A stretch of DNA of 64,000 nt, from contig CAIIXF020000006.1 of NCBI GenBank assembly GCA_903813345.2, forward strand, positions 27,411,936 through 27,475,935, read 5' to 3'. Source of the stretch: Owenia fusiformis (lineage: Eukaryota; Annelida; Polychaeta; Sabellida; Oweniidae). This document shows positions 24,421 to 37,312 of the stretch, in pieces. The notes under the pieces are model-generated. The model searched no databases. It worked only from the letters and a program-made list of their open reading frames with translations, and was not told where the DNA came from. A program made the translations under genes and the position numbers. The number at the start of each line of letters is the position of its first letter. The first letter of the stretch is position 1.

Positions 24421-25689
24421 TAAATATCCCTTATGGGAATGCATTACTGTTTCTGGCTTTATGCTTTATTCTCGATTGAGTTTTTCGACAAAACGTGATT
24501 GATCAAAGGAAAATTATCACCGGATTATTAGATTTCATCACGGTTATTTCGTGTATTGCTATCGAAAACATATTCTATTGTAATAGAACCGTTGTAATAA
24601 CTAAACATATCGACAGTTAAACTTCAGAGCCTTTGAGATGTATTTTGTTTCACGTGCCTGGTAAATTATAAAAACTCATCTATAAACTGTAAACCATCAA
24701 AATCGATACTCAGTAAAAATAGTCCTCTCTTTCATTTTGATCTCTTGTTCAAAGTTCTAACAAACTATAACATCGTGAACAATAGAGTTCATTGTATTGT
24801 TGATAGCAATGCCAAGTCTATTTTGCATTTGGAACGAAAGGTAGTCACGCTTTATGATGTAAAATTTGTTGGCCAAATTATCAAAAAATGGGCCTCAGAT
24901 TTTCAAAATATTTTCCCACGCAAGCGCAGAATGTTTTCCTCACTCAAAATTTGGGCCTCACCCCCTTGTTAGCTTCTGGATCCGCCAGTGAGTTAACCCC
25001 TTACATACATTTATTTTTGCGAAACGGAGGCCTATATCGTAACATTAACAATTTTATTTTATAATTGGTCGACTTATAACGAACATAGAATAACTTCAAA
25101 ATACAAAACAAATGAAAACAAAACTTGTCAAAGTTAAATATACTTACTGCTGGTTGATTTTAGAAAAGAATTGTACCTTTGGTCAGAAATATAGTCATAG
25201 TAAGCATTAAACAAGTGAATGGATCTTAATTCAGACAGACCTGACAGTCTATCAGGAGTGATCGCTTTCAAAGAGACACCATCGCGGGGATAATTAGGAT
25301 CTACTTTATCAATTAATGCCGTGTCAATATTGGAGATTTAAAAGAGAAAAAAGAAAATTAATGCTATGTTATTCAACTGGCGGAAGATGAATCGAATCCA
25401 TAACATGTTAAATCATTAAAAATTGTGATTATGCATTTTTGATCTCAAAGAGTGTTCCCTGAATTTCAATTTACGTTTTCAAAATTTATCTTTTTAGCCA
25501 ATGTTAGTAAGGTTTTTTCGGCCATAACTTTTTGCTGAAATTGTAAAAATCAAAATCAAAATATATACTATTGCATTAACACTACATATGGTCGACGACA
25601 ACATAAAAATGTCGTTGTTTTCTGACATTACGAGATAAGAGACTATAAATTCATAACCAGCGATCCAAAAGATTTGAACTAATATCTTG

Positions 25690-25945
25690 ATCCTCCTTGT
25701 GTTTGTGTTTAGAATTTTTTGTTTGGAAATACAACTTTGAAAACTTTAAAGTGAAAAAATGGCGGCTGTTAAATTTTGAATTTTGTAATCACGACTCAAG
25801 GAGGATTGGCTCAAAGAGTCCGACATCGATATTTTTCCAAACAGCCGCTATTTTGTTCACTTTCAACATTCGAATCGTGAATTTTTGGTCTTATTTCCTA
25901 ACGAAAAATTCCAAAACTGACAAGAAATGATCGAGATATTTGTAA
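25690..25945. repeat. Dispersed foldback-like repeat (relative of 18396-18790)
   Basis: GTGAAAAAATGGCGGCTGTT (about 25750) is matched inverted by AACAGCCGCTATTTTGTTCAC (about 25843), and GGAAATACAA/TTATTTCC-type phrases continue outward. The right arm matches 18405-18500. Confidence 0.6.
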
Positions 25946-26653
25946 CTGTTTTCAGTATGACAATAATGTTCTTAACTTTGTCAAACTTTATTATTTGTAT
26001 TATTGCTTGTATTCTGTATATGAAATAAATAATTATTCAAAAAATCGTCTTGCGATAATAAGGTAAGGCCATGATACCATGTATGGTAGCAAATCAAGAT
26101 GGAGTCCTGCATGGGAGCCAATTCAACCTTTAATAGTTTATTGAGCACTGCTGCAGATACCCAGTACATCCTCAAGCCGATACAACAGCACTTTGCTATT
26201 GTAAGGAAATGTCGTTCTAACACTTTTTTGTTTGATCTAGGCCACCGTTTCGATCGTGCAGTGGATCCTGGTAATTGTCAGATTGATCATGAATCTGCCC
26301 TTGGAAAATAGGTTACCGGCAAGTGGGTTGTTTACAGATAGTTAATGAGTATTTAACCTAGAAAAAACCGGCGACGGAGAAACAGATTTTGTTTCTCTGT
26401 AGATCGTGGTCTTCCCAAGGGCGAACATAATACCCGGAACGTTCGTAAAATGGCGTTCGGTTTTTACCACATCCGATTTGAATTAATTAAACAAGAGGGG
26501 GGGGAAGCCCCAGAGCCTTAACGATGACTGACATGTTACGTCTCTTGCGCACCACCTTCGTTTGCGCAAATTCTCATTGGTTTCTCACAGGTTAGTTTTC
26601 GAATATGACGCTTCGTTGCGATGTTTTTATCTATGTAAGCATACTCCTTAAGC

Positions 26654-28551
26654 TACGTTCACACCAAAGGCGCTTTGATGGCGCTTTAAAGCGGCTTGTA
26701 AAGCGGCACCAAAGCGTAGCAAAGCTTGATTAAAGCGCCGGGGTCGTAATAGGTCGTAGAAAAGCTCGGGAGTAAAGCGGGATATTCGGTAAGAGCGCTA
26801 AAAAATTTAAACTGTTTAAGCGTTCGCACCAACGGCGCTTTGATGGCGCTTTAAAGCGGCTTGTAAAGCGGCACCAAAGCGTAAAAAAGCTTGATTAAAG
26901 CGTCGGGGTCGTAATAGGTCGTAGAAAAGTTCGGAGTAAAGCGGGATATTCGGCAAAAGCGCCAAAAAATGTTGAACTGTTTAAAAATTTTGGGCGTTCT
27001 GTTACGAATTGATTAAAGCGCCGAGAGCGTATCAAAGCTTAAAAAACCGTTACAAAGCTCAGCAAAGCTTGACCCAAAGCGTAGGAAAGCTTAACAGAGC
27101 TTGGTTCAAAGCGGAGACCCCAGTCTCTTCACGGTCTGTTACCACTTTACACGCTTCGTTAAGATGTCTCAAGATTTGTTACGATCTGGCATGAAGATCT
27201 GACACGAGGGCAGACGCTTTCATCAATATCTGACACTCTTTGTTACGCTTTCATGAAGGACTCTCAAGCTTTCCAACAAATTGAGACGCTTACATCAAGA
27301 ATTGAAACGCTTTGTTAGGCTTTGTTACGCTTGACAAGCTTCCTCATGCTCTCTCACGCTCTTTCACGCCGTGCGTCAAACATCATGTCTTATTCAGATA
27401 TGTCATGCTCTGGTCCATCTGGAATTTCTGGATCTTGTTGTTCTGCCATCGTGTTCTCGAGTCAAAGATGCAATGGTTTTATGGATCTACTGCATCTTTA
27501 TATAGTCATTGGATCAAAAGCGGCATGAAATCGGCGATCTCGACATTTTCCAATGCGTGACAGAGCTTTACAGAGCGTAACAATGCACAACAGAGCTTGG
27601 CAATCGTATCAGAGCCTGATTTAAAGCGTCATAATCGCATCAAAGCGTAATAATGCTTATCAAAGCTTATCAAAGCGTGATTTCAAGCGTAACAAAGCCT
27701 GGTCAAAGCGTGAGGAACCTATCAGAGCTATGTTAAGCTTTCCTACGCTTTGGATCAAGCTTTTCTGAGCTTTGTTACGGTTTGTTAAGCTTTGATACGC
27801 TCTCGGCGCTTAATCGATTCGTAACAGAGCGCCCAAAATTTAGTGTGCGCCAAAGTTTAAAACTGCGCAGGCGCAGCGCTCTCGCTAACCTATATAAAGA
27901 GATTACAGGGTACAGGCTTCAGAGGTAAGCCAGGAAGGTGTACAACTATCGTCCCGTGTTGATTTCCCGTATAATCGTAACCAGGCAAGTTTCACCATTG
28001 GAATTGAAAATGACTATTAGATATACTTTGTAGATGTTTATATATGATCAAACAAATGGCTCATTTTGAACATATAAAAATTATTTGTTTCCCAGGGAAT
28101 GGTATTCCCATGTAGTTCGTATACACACATAAATCGTGTACATTATGTTGTACTTGAATAGCCTGGCTTATATAATATTGAAGGGCATGCAGATTGTACA
28201 CACGAGTACATGCATGAAGGCCTAATATTGATATTGCTTGCACACCTAAGTAAAAATAAACTCTTCTAATCCCCTAATGTAAACACGGCGGTATACGTAG
28301 CCCGATTTATCGGGGGCTTTAAAAAGTTTAACATTTTTTGGCGCTCTTGCCGAATATCCCGCTTTACTCTGAGCTTTTCTACGACCTATTACGACCCCGA
28401 CGCTTTAATCAAGCTTTGTTACGCTTTGGTGCCGCTTTACAAGCCGCTTTAAAGCGCCATCAAAGCGCCGTTGGTATGAAGAAAAATGACAAAAATGACG
28501 GCGCTTTGCTCGCCGATTTAAAGCGTGGCATTCGCCGTTGGTGTGAACGTA
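26654..28551. mobile_element. Large foldback element built from AAAGC/GCTTT motifs, about 1.9 kb
   Basis: The left end TACGTTCACACCAAAGGCGC is mirrored on the right by CGCCGTTGGTGTGAACGTA. From the left edge to about 27,720 the plus strand is packed with AAAGC motifs (AAAGCGT, AAAGCTT, AAAGCGG) every 8-16 bp. The far right half (27,720-27,835 and 28,318-28,550) has the complementary GCTTT motifs. The left side contains an internal direct duplication of about 160 bp (26654 and 26820 onward). A non-repetitive segment of about 470 bp (27,850-28,315) lies near the right side. No coding sequence; small frames here are products of the motif repeats. No target duplication was evident. Confidence 0.78.
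27862..27932 (+). promoter_or_regulatory. Promoter-like segment: GCGCAGGCGCAG, TATATAAAG box, possible splice donor
   Basis: Inside the foldback element, CTGCGCAGGCGCAG (27863-27876) resembles an NRF-1 site. TATATAAAG (27891-27899) is a canonical TATA-box sequence, and CAGAGGTAAGC (27921-27931) is a good 5' splice site about 30 bp downstream. Together they could be a promoter with a very short first exon. No downstream exon was found, so this is inference only. Confidence 0.35.
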
Positions 28552-29437
28552 CCTTTACATCTTCCTTTATCTTGATTAGACTAGAATCAGAGGGTTGAAA
28601 ATATCATGACATCTTATATTTTGACGAGCCGGCAATTCATGTTTACCAATTGAAAGGTAAAGGCTTCCCAAATTGGTGCTGAGATTTAACAAAAAGAAAT
28701 AGGTGTCAAAATGTGGTTTTGGGTAAAAAATGTGTTTTTTGCAGAAAAAAATTTTGAAAATTTGTTTTAGTACAAACAGTCTGATTAACTACAAAAAGTG
28801 AAAATAAACCATATTTGATTGATTTTCGAGATTTTTGGAAGCTTTTAGGGAATTTGCTTGTGGTTGGCCTATCAGTGAAATAAGTTGTCAATGTACTATT
28901 AATATGCATTGATAATAGAGATATTATTAAGGTTTACTACTCGAATTAGCACTTCACCAAGAAAAATGATATATTTTAATTAAATTTTATTTCGTATGAC
29001 ATTGTGTCATATTCCAGTTCATATGTTATATTACCCAAATGTTCATAGAAATAAAGAATTCAAATGTGGTGCATGTCACCAATGTATACTTTAATATATC
29101 CTCAAAACATTTTTGCAGAGACGATCGTTGGTTTACTATTAGGCCATCAGCTTCACCCCAAAATTTGGGTTATCGGTATCAAGTTAGGGGAATAATCGCC
29201 ATAGTGATTTTTGGGAAGGTTAAGACCTCTAGAGTAAGAAAATATGTGATAGCATTGCAACAGTTGTAGCTTAATGGATGTTATCACCCATTTTTCAAAA
29301 TGGCCACCGGTGCGTGAGTTACAATATAAAAGTAGGTATATCTAAGCATACTGAGATACAAATACTGTGATTTTAGGATCTTAGTTTGGGTTTTAGGGGT
29401 TTTAGGGGTAAATCGGAGTCATGAAATAATTAATTGT

Positions 29438-29760
29438 CATAGAAATCCAAGATGGCTGCCAAAATGGGTGCCAAAACGAATTCGTAATTATTAATTTAAA
29501 CTCAAAAAAACACTCAGGAACAGTGAATTTTTAGCCTATGTCTACATTTTAAGGGTCAAGGATTTCATTTACATGTATGTCTAAAGCTTTCAGTTGTCAA
29601 ATAATTGCTTTTCATAGAAATCCAAAATGGCCACCAAAATGAGTGCCAAAACGAATATGTAACTTCTGATTTAAGCTAAAAAACACTTAAGAACAGTGAC
29701 TTTGGAGCCCATGTCTACATTTTAAGGGTAAAAGATTTCATTTATGTCTATAAGCACCGG
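29438..29760 (+). repeat. Two-copy tandem duplication, period about 176 bp
   Basis: CATAGAAATCCAAGATGGC (29438) and CATAGAAATCCAAAATGGCC (29614) start two units that share GTGCCAAAACGAAT, GAACAGTGA and ATGTCTACATTTTAAGGGT. Confidence 0.8.
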
Positions 29761-30318
29761 GTACTAAATAAGCTCTTGGTCTTCATGACATGCCTTTGAG
29801 TTTTCGATGACAGAACTGTTGATGAACTGTCAAATGATCATCGAGATTCATTCAAATATCTATATGCATTGTGAGATCAACAGTCTCTACCATCCGTTGG
29901 AATGGAGAGACTGTGGATCTCACATTAAGCTTCATGATAAAGAGAGACCCTGATAAATCAGAATGCTCTATGCCATGTTATTTACGGGAACCCTCCTCGC
30001 CGGATCCACCTCAACAATGGCTGCCCTATAATCACGCCTAAGTTATAAATTCTCGGATTAAATTGCATAAATAACATCTTCAATAACATAGATACGTTTT
30101 TATGCTAACATAATACAAATAAGAAAGGTTCACCATTATGTATCCTGCATTAACTACTCTTAAATACATGAAAATTCATGAAGATTCCATTATAATTTGC
30201 ACTTTTGTCTCACCCTGTATATCATGTACATTATATGTATATCATGTACAATATGTTCATCAGTATTGCTCGCAATGAATGACAGACAATACATCATCAT
30301 AGAAATAGATTGACTGTA

Positions 30319-30465
30319 CGAGGGTTGTCCCATAAGTCTATGAAACTTACAGAGATAGATCTAGAAGAAATATATCTAAGTTACAAAATGTGAAATTTTT
30401 ATCATTGTATCTCAAATATTCTATGAATTAGAATACAAATTTCAAGACTTATGGGACAACCCTCG
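30319..30465. mobile_element. Short mariner-like MITE (CGAGGGTTGTCCCATAAGTC termini), TA-flanked
   Basis: CGAGGGTTGTCCCATAAGTC at the left and its exact inverse at the right are flanked by TA (30317-30318 and 30466-30467). It is 147 bp, non-coding and AT-rich inside. The TIR start is typical of mariner elements. Confidence 0.88.
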
Positions 30466-32023
30466 TATATCAGGTATATCAGCGCCTCAAGATAACAACG
30501 TGTTTGTTAATAGAGTGTAAATGAGACAGTATTTTAATGAGCTATCTGTCAAAAATACACTAACCCTCCAGGTTGAAAAATCAATTTAGTGTCTCGCAAG
30601 ATATAGGCATGACCTAACAAGATGACTTAAACGCCCCAAGTGCAACTGTCAAGGAAAAACAAAGGGTAAGTGTACTGCATAACATATTATAGTCTGAACG
30701 ACATAGAACTAGTTCAAGGAAGTAGTCCCAGGAAATATCTACAGATTGTGTTAAAAAATACTTTCGTTATATTGAAAAACTTCTTCACTAGGATACGGGA
30801 TACAATAGTTCTTCCAAATTATCCCGAAATGATAAATATTGATATCTTTACATAAAATTCCTTTATACGTTTGCCCTATAATATAACATTAGAGCCGCTA
30901 ATGAGTTGTTTCAGTAATCGATCGTTGTTAGGGCTAACAAACTTGACTATTGCCCACAGGAAATCATAACTTACCAACGCCTTCCAATTCCTAGAACCGG
31001 AGTCGCTACGAAGAGTATAGTAAACATACATACTGTGCATTTCTTCTCATTGCTGGTCTTTTTTACATTAAGTTTTTCTTTGGGGTGTGTTGGTGTTTGC
31101 TCAAGGGCGAACGTAAAACCCAGAACGTGCCACGCTCGCAATTTCAATGTATTCTGCGTATCCTGTTCTATCAACCAATGAAATACTAAAGTAATGAGGA
31201 CATGCAAAGCCCCGGATATATACATACTAAGGCCCGGGTATTAAATAAGTCATTGGTTTGCTGTCTTTGAACCTGCTATATTCCTTAATATTTATTTTCC
31301 TACTTTGTTCCTCGAGACATTTTTCCTTGTGCTTGTAGCTATATGCTATTTTATTATATACCCTATATGTATTCTAGATGCTCATTGGCTTATTCATGGT
31401 CACCTGATTTGAAATAGATGAACTAATTCCCTTGAAAGTCCCAAGTCCCTGATAACAGCAAAGATGAAATGTACTAATCACCAGTTAGGTCATTCTGATA
31501 CTCATAGCATCTTTCTGTTTCACCTGAAACATGCTCTGATATTATGAGGGATATTCTGTGATCTGAGCACATCAGATGGGAAGATTTATAAGTGTGATAG
31601 CTATCATGTAATCATTTACCTTATGCCAATACATTACATAATAGGCATTGTATTTAACAGCAGAAATTAGCACAGGCACAGGTACACAAGTTTAATGACC
31701 CCAATTAGATAAAATATGAGCTGGGGTGAAAGATCTCAAAAATCCTCAATATTGGGCTCTCCTGGATCGTTAAATCAAGCTCATTATATCATGGCATCTC
31801 AGGGCTGAGAAGAATTGAGATGTCATGTTTTATCATGATGCAGTTAGGTCATTTGACCAGTCATTAGTACATTTTATCTTCCCTGCTAGCTGTGATTTAT
31901 GGGAGTTGAATGGCAAAATGCCTTTAAATGCCTATAAGAAGCTGTAATCATTAAATGTTGGAATTAAAAGATTTCTCATTTTGTTTTTATTTGCGGAGTA
32001 CATATACATAAGGTATATGATAA

Positions 32024-32195
32024 AACAAATAGTGACTGCCACATTTTCGGGAAATAGTGTAAAAAATCCCCTAGGGAATATCCTGTCCACTGACATGTTC
32101 CCTCGGCCTGCAAACTTGGGAACATGTCAGTGGACAGGATATTCCATCGGGAAAATATTTTGCACTATTGCCCTCAATGGCAGTCGCTATTTGTT
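32024..32195. mobile_element. Near-perfect long hairpin / palindromic MITE
   Basis: Arms 32075-32102 and 32118-32145 are perfectly complementary over 28 bp around a 15-nt loop. Weaker pairing continues out to AACAAATAGTGACTGCC (32024) and GGCAGTCGCTATTTGTT (to 32195). No open frame of interest. It could be a palindromic MITE or a dsRNA-forming transcript source. Confidence 0.85.
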
Positions 32196-32718
32196 AAATA
32201 ACTGATGGGTGCCGTTGCTTTTAGTCGCTGTTTGGTGTAAATGAGCTATTTCATCCATGATAAAAAATATAGAAAAATGTAATCATTAAACGTTTTTAAA
32301 GTCAATTTTGGATGGATTTTGTTCAAATGTGTCTAAATCTACTTGGCTCGAAAGGTTCTCATTTGTGTTGAGGGAAAACGCAAGTTATGAAACCCTTTTT
32401 TACAGGAGCTGATGACATCAGAACGAGAAAACGGAAATTACTTGACGTGTCTTCCCTATTCAGGTAACAGACGTACCAATGACCTGAACAGCGACAAAGG
32501 TATTTCATTTTGAGGCTAATAATAGCCTAAAGTTTCCTGTTTGATAGAATTACATCTTTATTCCTATCAAGAGCTTCTATCAAGGATAAGAGGAAGTTAA
32601 ATCGTCCTTACATTGAACAGTACAAGGTTGTTGAATTCAAAGAATTTCTTTCGTGACAACATTGACACGTATTATTTAAAAGATGAGATGTAGCAATAGA
32701 TACAATGCGCTGACTATA

Positions 32719-32913
32719 CAGGCCCGTAGCCAGGGGGGGTTCGATGGGTTCGAGCCCCCCCCCCCCCAACCCCTCCTGGCCAAAATATCTTTCACCATTC
32801 TGACCATTTCTTAAGTGATTTTGGCCATTTTTGGACCAGATTGTCACAAGTGAACCCTCCCTGGAATTTTTCAAAAAGCGAAGCCCCCTTGGCAAATCCT
32901 GGCTACGGGCCTG
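32719..32913. mobile_element. MITE with CAGGCCCGTAGCCAGG termini, 5-bp duplication CTATA
   Basis: CAGGCCCGTAGCCAGG at the left and CCTGGCTACGGGCCTG at the right, with CTATA at 32714-32718 and 32914-32918. The interior is G/C-rich at the left (poly-C run at 32756-32767) and non-coding. Confidence 0.85.
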
Positions 32914-33299
32914 CTATACCAGATGTAATTCATCATTCAAACAAAGGAACGGTTATTAAAAATATCATCTGTTCCGACCATTAGCTAAATTGCTAGTAAT
33001 TCTATTTAATTGAAAGTCTATATACCAGTAGTTATGTAATTCATGGTAACCGTTTGGATCACAATCATTATAAAGATCGATTCCAGGATAAAATGATATC
33101 TCGTAGCTAGGCTAATTTGGCTAACATTAGAAAGACACATCATAAAATGAAGTGGATTTTTTGTAAGGCCTCATCATGATTGCAAATCAGCATATGGATT
33201 ATTTCATATAACTAATAAATCACGCGCTGTACGGATCCTTAATTAATGAGGACAGATTTCTGAGCTAATATAGGCCTTCAATAAAATGATCGTTGTCCT

Positions 33300-34959
33300 G
33301 GTAGGATCCAGAAATATATGACTGACTTTCTGATCATTGAACCTGAGACTTAACATTCAAAGTATTTTAGACCTAAACTTGAACTCATACTTTTCAGAAA
33401 ATCATATTTTTGTAAAAAAAAACAGATCTCGCTGAAAATATGAATTTTTGCTTCTTAGTCAAAAAATTCTCACTACACTAAATAACGTTGCCAACTACGA
33501 AGTAAAGGGAGATATAATAGGACGTCGGACAACCATTATACTTTCTACCAACTACAGTTACCCATGAGCCCAAAAGCAATGAAGCGAAATCTAATGAATA
33601 TTACAAATATTAAAAAGGCTAATACACCAAATACTGTGTGTATGTTATAAAATATATAAGCTGTGCTTCTTGAAATCATTAATACTCCCGTAACGTTTAC
33701 ACAAGATATCTTATAAGCCTTTATATCCTCTGGGAATAAGAAGTTGATTTAGCTGGAGTAATTAAACCATGTTTTCCGTTTGTTACTACAAACAACTATC
33801 GTTGTTATGGTGAACTTACTTGTTGTCGTTATGGTAACCTCAAAAGGTATTACATAATTATTGCATACAGTTTGTGTTTTGTGATAACAAAACGTACCAT
33901 GCCAATTTAGTTGTAGATTCTAATTCATCTTATCAAAAGAACTTATGAAATGTGTTACTTGAACTTTAATTACCGTAAATAATTTTAATTTTGCGCCAGT
34001 TTTATCTTAAGGATTTGCATATTCTGTTCAAGAATGCAAATTAAAACATTGGTCAGTAACACATTGCAATGTTATCCATTGGTGTTTTGAAATATTTCTT
34101 TAACTATTCAATAGATTAAATGGCCGCCAATTCACTGAAAATGGCAAATTCGCCAAATTAAAACTGTCATATTATTCCAATTTACAATACCATATTAATT
34201 GACTGTTTGATGAATGTGTTTAATGGTTGGATATTGATTGCTGGTAGTTTTTTCTTTGTTTTCGAATTTACCCCACTTCTATGTTACTGCTTCGTTAAAT
34301 TATTTCTCTATTAACTTCCATGTTTTACTCGACTTACCTGACAATGTTCGATTAGAATCCCACTCCTCAGATGACATTGGGAAAAATTGAATGTTCAGCC
34401 ATCCGAACCGTCAGTATATTTTCTGGATCTACTCCGCTATTCTGAGACCTCTCTTCTCTGTGCAAGTAGAAAATGAAATGATGGAATATCCTTATACATT
34501 TAGATACTGAACTAAGATCTTTGTCTTTAAGTGTAAGGCATTCCCTGTGAGTGGATTGATGTTTTGTGTCGGGATACAATTTTATTCAATTTAATCTCCG
34601 TATTTGCGGTTACAAAATATCTTATTTTCTTAGTAATATCTCACAATTTCTCATCGACTCATTCGTTGTTTGTCAAGATGTTAGTGGAATGTGTTCCGTA
34701 GAATTCGTACTGAGTTGAGTTACGTAGCTCTCTGTTTCGCTGCCTGTATCAATCCAACGAGTCAACTATATCTAGTAGTGCTATTTCAGTAATCTTATAT
34801 ACGCAGTAGGTTATCTTCAATTCAAATACACAGTTATATCAAAATATTAATAAGTCAAACTAGTGATGGAGGCTAAGCAAACCGAATAAAAAACAACTTC
34901 TGTGGAATTCTTGCTGTCATATTCTTTCGGAAAAACATTACTTACAAATTCCAGCGTTT
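33300..34959. other. AT-rich non-coding interval in duplication copy A
   Basis: No gene or repeat was recognised apart from its place between two collinear anchors of the segmental duplication. Confidence 0.35.
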
Positions 34960-37124
34960 CTGTTTATTATAAGATTATCCCATTAGCCGAGCAATCTATT
35001 ATCTTAGCTCTAAGCATTAATTTGATGTGTCATAATGTCTTATTAAAAACGAGTTTTGAATTATCATCCCTCTTATCTGACTTAATCTCCACTTCACTAT
35101 GCATCAACAGGACATGTCGATATTACGGTAAGTGTACAGGTTGGCCTAGAAATGCCTTGACATTTTATGTCCATAATTTTATGAAATTATTTTGCGCACA
35201 TGGGTTCTCGCCAGAGACTCGTGATAAAAACGATGTAAAATAATTTACTTCCGAACGTGTACATTCTCATTTTTGATTTCCATATGGATACATGCATGTA
35301 TTCTATTTTCAAAAAGAGTATAATAAATTGGATTCATCAACATGAAAAGGTAACAATTACAGTATACTTATATTCACTGCACGATTGGATAACTATGCTA
35401 ATGGGGGGGTGCACGGAATGGCCAATTAGACATTGTGAAATTTATAAAGGCCATCGATCTCATTAAGAATCGGGCTAAGAAGTAAGAATAGTCTTCATCT
35501 GTTATAAAATAAAGAACGCGTATATTGTTTGTTGTGTTCTGATTGGAATGTGCCATGGCATTGGTATTATGTCCTCTATGTGTGAATAGTTACTATAAGG
35601 GTGTCAGTTATCAAATAATGGCCAAGGTATTCGTGTTGGCTTTTATTAACCACTATGTTCCACTTGAGAATTTCGTATTCCTTTCAATAGGATATACTTC
35701 ACGACCTTTATGGATCAATGCTAACAATTTCAAAGTCACGCCACTAAGTATCTATTGAAACCCCCGCAGAAAACTTGGCACTTCTACTTTTTACACCCTA
35801 GATTTGTTCTTTACTCCTGGGCCTTAAAGGCGCCTGGGTAAAGGCGACAGAGATCACTGTTTGGTTCGTAATTTAATGAAAGTAAATACCCATTTACACC
35901 AAAGATGTTCATCAGTTTATTAAACGACTTATTTATAATATATATTAACATTATCTCTATGTGTCATATTTTATGTCATATAAGTAACAATATAGTTCAC
36001 TTTTCAATACCCTATTATCTTCATCAAAGACTAACACTGAAGGAAAATCTTAACTACCAAAAGTGTCGGGTTAATGGCGAGTAAATGATTCATTCTTGAT
36101 AAGCCTTTGTGTTTTTATAATAATTATATAAACTGCGATTGGTTTTCATCCCTGTCAGTGACTCAAAAATATAAGAGTGACTTAGATTCAGAAGATTGCC
36201 ACGGGGTATGGCAGATTGTGATATCATAAATGACATGATTGTTCCGCCTGTGTCGCATGTTGTAGAACCTTGCATAACTTGGAATTGAACACAACCAATT
36301 CTTGTTTCAGCATTAATGTATCCATTTTGACTGAAACAACTATTTTCAGTAAAAGATACGAAAATCGCTGAATCAGCAGAATTTAGATCATCCTCTCAAG
36401 CCGTTAAGTGTTTCATTGGCAACCTTTAAATGACTGCATAGAAAGACATGCGAAACATGGTTGTGCCAAATCTAACTAATGCCAATTATTTTTACATATT
36501 ATGAAAAATGCAAGAGAATGGTATTGCTATAATACCGGCTACTTGCTGCATGTGACGAAGTTCTCTCCAAACAGTCTTCAGTGAAAATACTTCTCTTTGA
36601 AGAACACAAACGATTACCAATTAGTAACAAACACTAAATCAACTCCAAGAGACACACGGTTAATTATAATCAGTAAAAGCAGTGCAATTTAGGTCGAATA
36701 GACCTTACGATCGTAGGATCAATCTTTGAAGCCTGTATTAGAATATTTTACGAGAGGAACTACGATAGCCTAGCATCCTCTCTAGATCTCTTACGACAAA
36801 TATACTACCAGAAACAAAGTATTTTTGATTGATATAATCATTTAAGTCCCCAAAAGATCAGTAGCCCTTTAATGTCATTAGATGCAAAATATTGCAGGGG
36901 TTGTTGGTGCACTAGTTTTACAGGCAGCTGCCTGCCATTTAATGATCGTCTCCGCCGATTGGGTGGCAGTTATGCTTCAGATATACTTTGCTTAGCTTTA
37001 AATGTGAAGCAGATTATGATGTTTTATATATTTCACGAGGTTTAGACTTCCTGTCATTAAACAGGAGATTTCGTGGAATTACCTTATTAGGACCGAGACG
37101 ATCCATTGCCACTTACACAGAATC

Positions 37125-37310
37125 CTATGGCGGATCCGGGGGGCCCATGGGGCCCGGGCCCCCCCCCCCCCTAAGGTTGGCCCAGAAAAAAAAGTTGGGC
37201 CCAAAAAAATTTAGGCCAAAAAAGGCCTTTAGGCCCCAAAAAGTGGGCCTTTTGGTCATTATTGGGCCTTCTAAGGCCTTATTTTTTTCATTTTAGGCCA
37301 AATTTTGGTA
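37125..37310 (+). repeat. G/C-rich terminus of a dispersed element (GGCGGATCC family)
   Basis: GGCGGATCCGGGGGGCCC is followed by poly-C and GGCCCAAAAA-type phrases. An inverted partner-type end, TTCTGGATCCGCCAGTG, lies alone at 24973-24989 after a GGGCCTCA-rich stretch. Only one end is present at each site. Confidence 0.5.
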
Positions 37311-37312
37311 TT

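Larger units (their letters stand above)
22440..35115 (+). repeat. Ancient tandem segmental duplication, copy A
   Basis: Short, clearly similar blocks occur in the same order and orientation in copy B: 22478-22530 / 35961-36015 (TGTCATATTTTATGTCA); 24040-24420 / 40960-41230 (GGGATGTTG, GTCGCTACACAC, GTCATTCATCA); 24595-24660 / 41352-41420 (AATAACTAAACATATCGAC); 25215-25330 / 42927-43020 (GGATCTTAATTCAGA, ATTAGGATCTACTTTAT); 30886-30945 / 43563-43622; 33155-33290 / 45010-45150 (TGTAAGGCCTCATCATGATTG); 34960-35115 / 47615-47762 (ATAAGATTATCCCATTAGC). Divergence is high, so the duplication is old. Transposons were inserted into each copy independently. No convincing gene is present in either copy. 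Confidence 0.75.

Noticed and set aside
26990-27560. Open frames rich in Lys/Ala or Ser/Leu
   Set aside because: Produced by the AAAGC/GCTTT motif repeats and lacking any family motif.
35139-35165. ACAGGTTGGCCTAGAAATGCC as a second copy of the 47765 TIR terminus
   Set aside because: Short, inexact, and without TA-flanked partner; more likely chance at the end of duplication copy A.
37125-37310. Gly/Pro-rich open frame near the poly-C run
   Set aside because: Low-complexity G/C-rich terminus of a repeat, with no protein family similarity.
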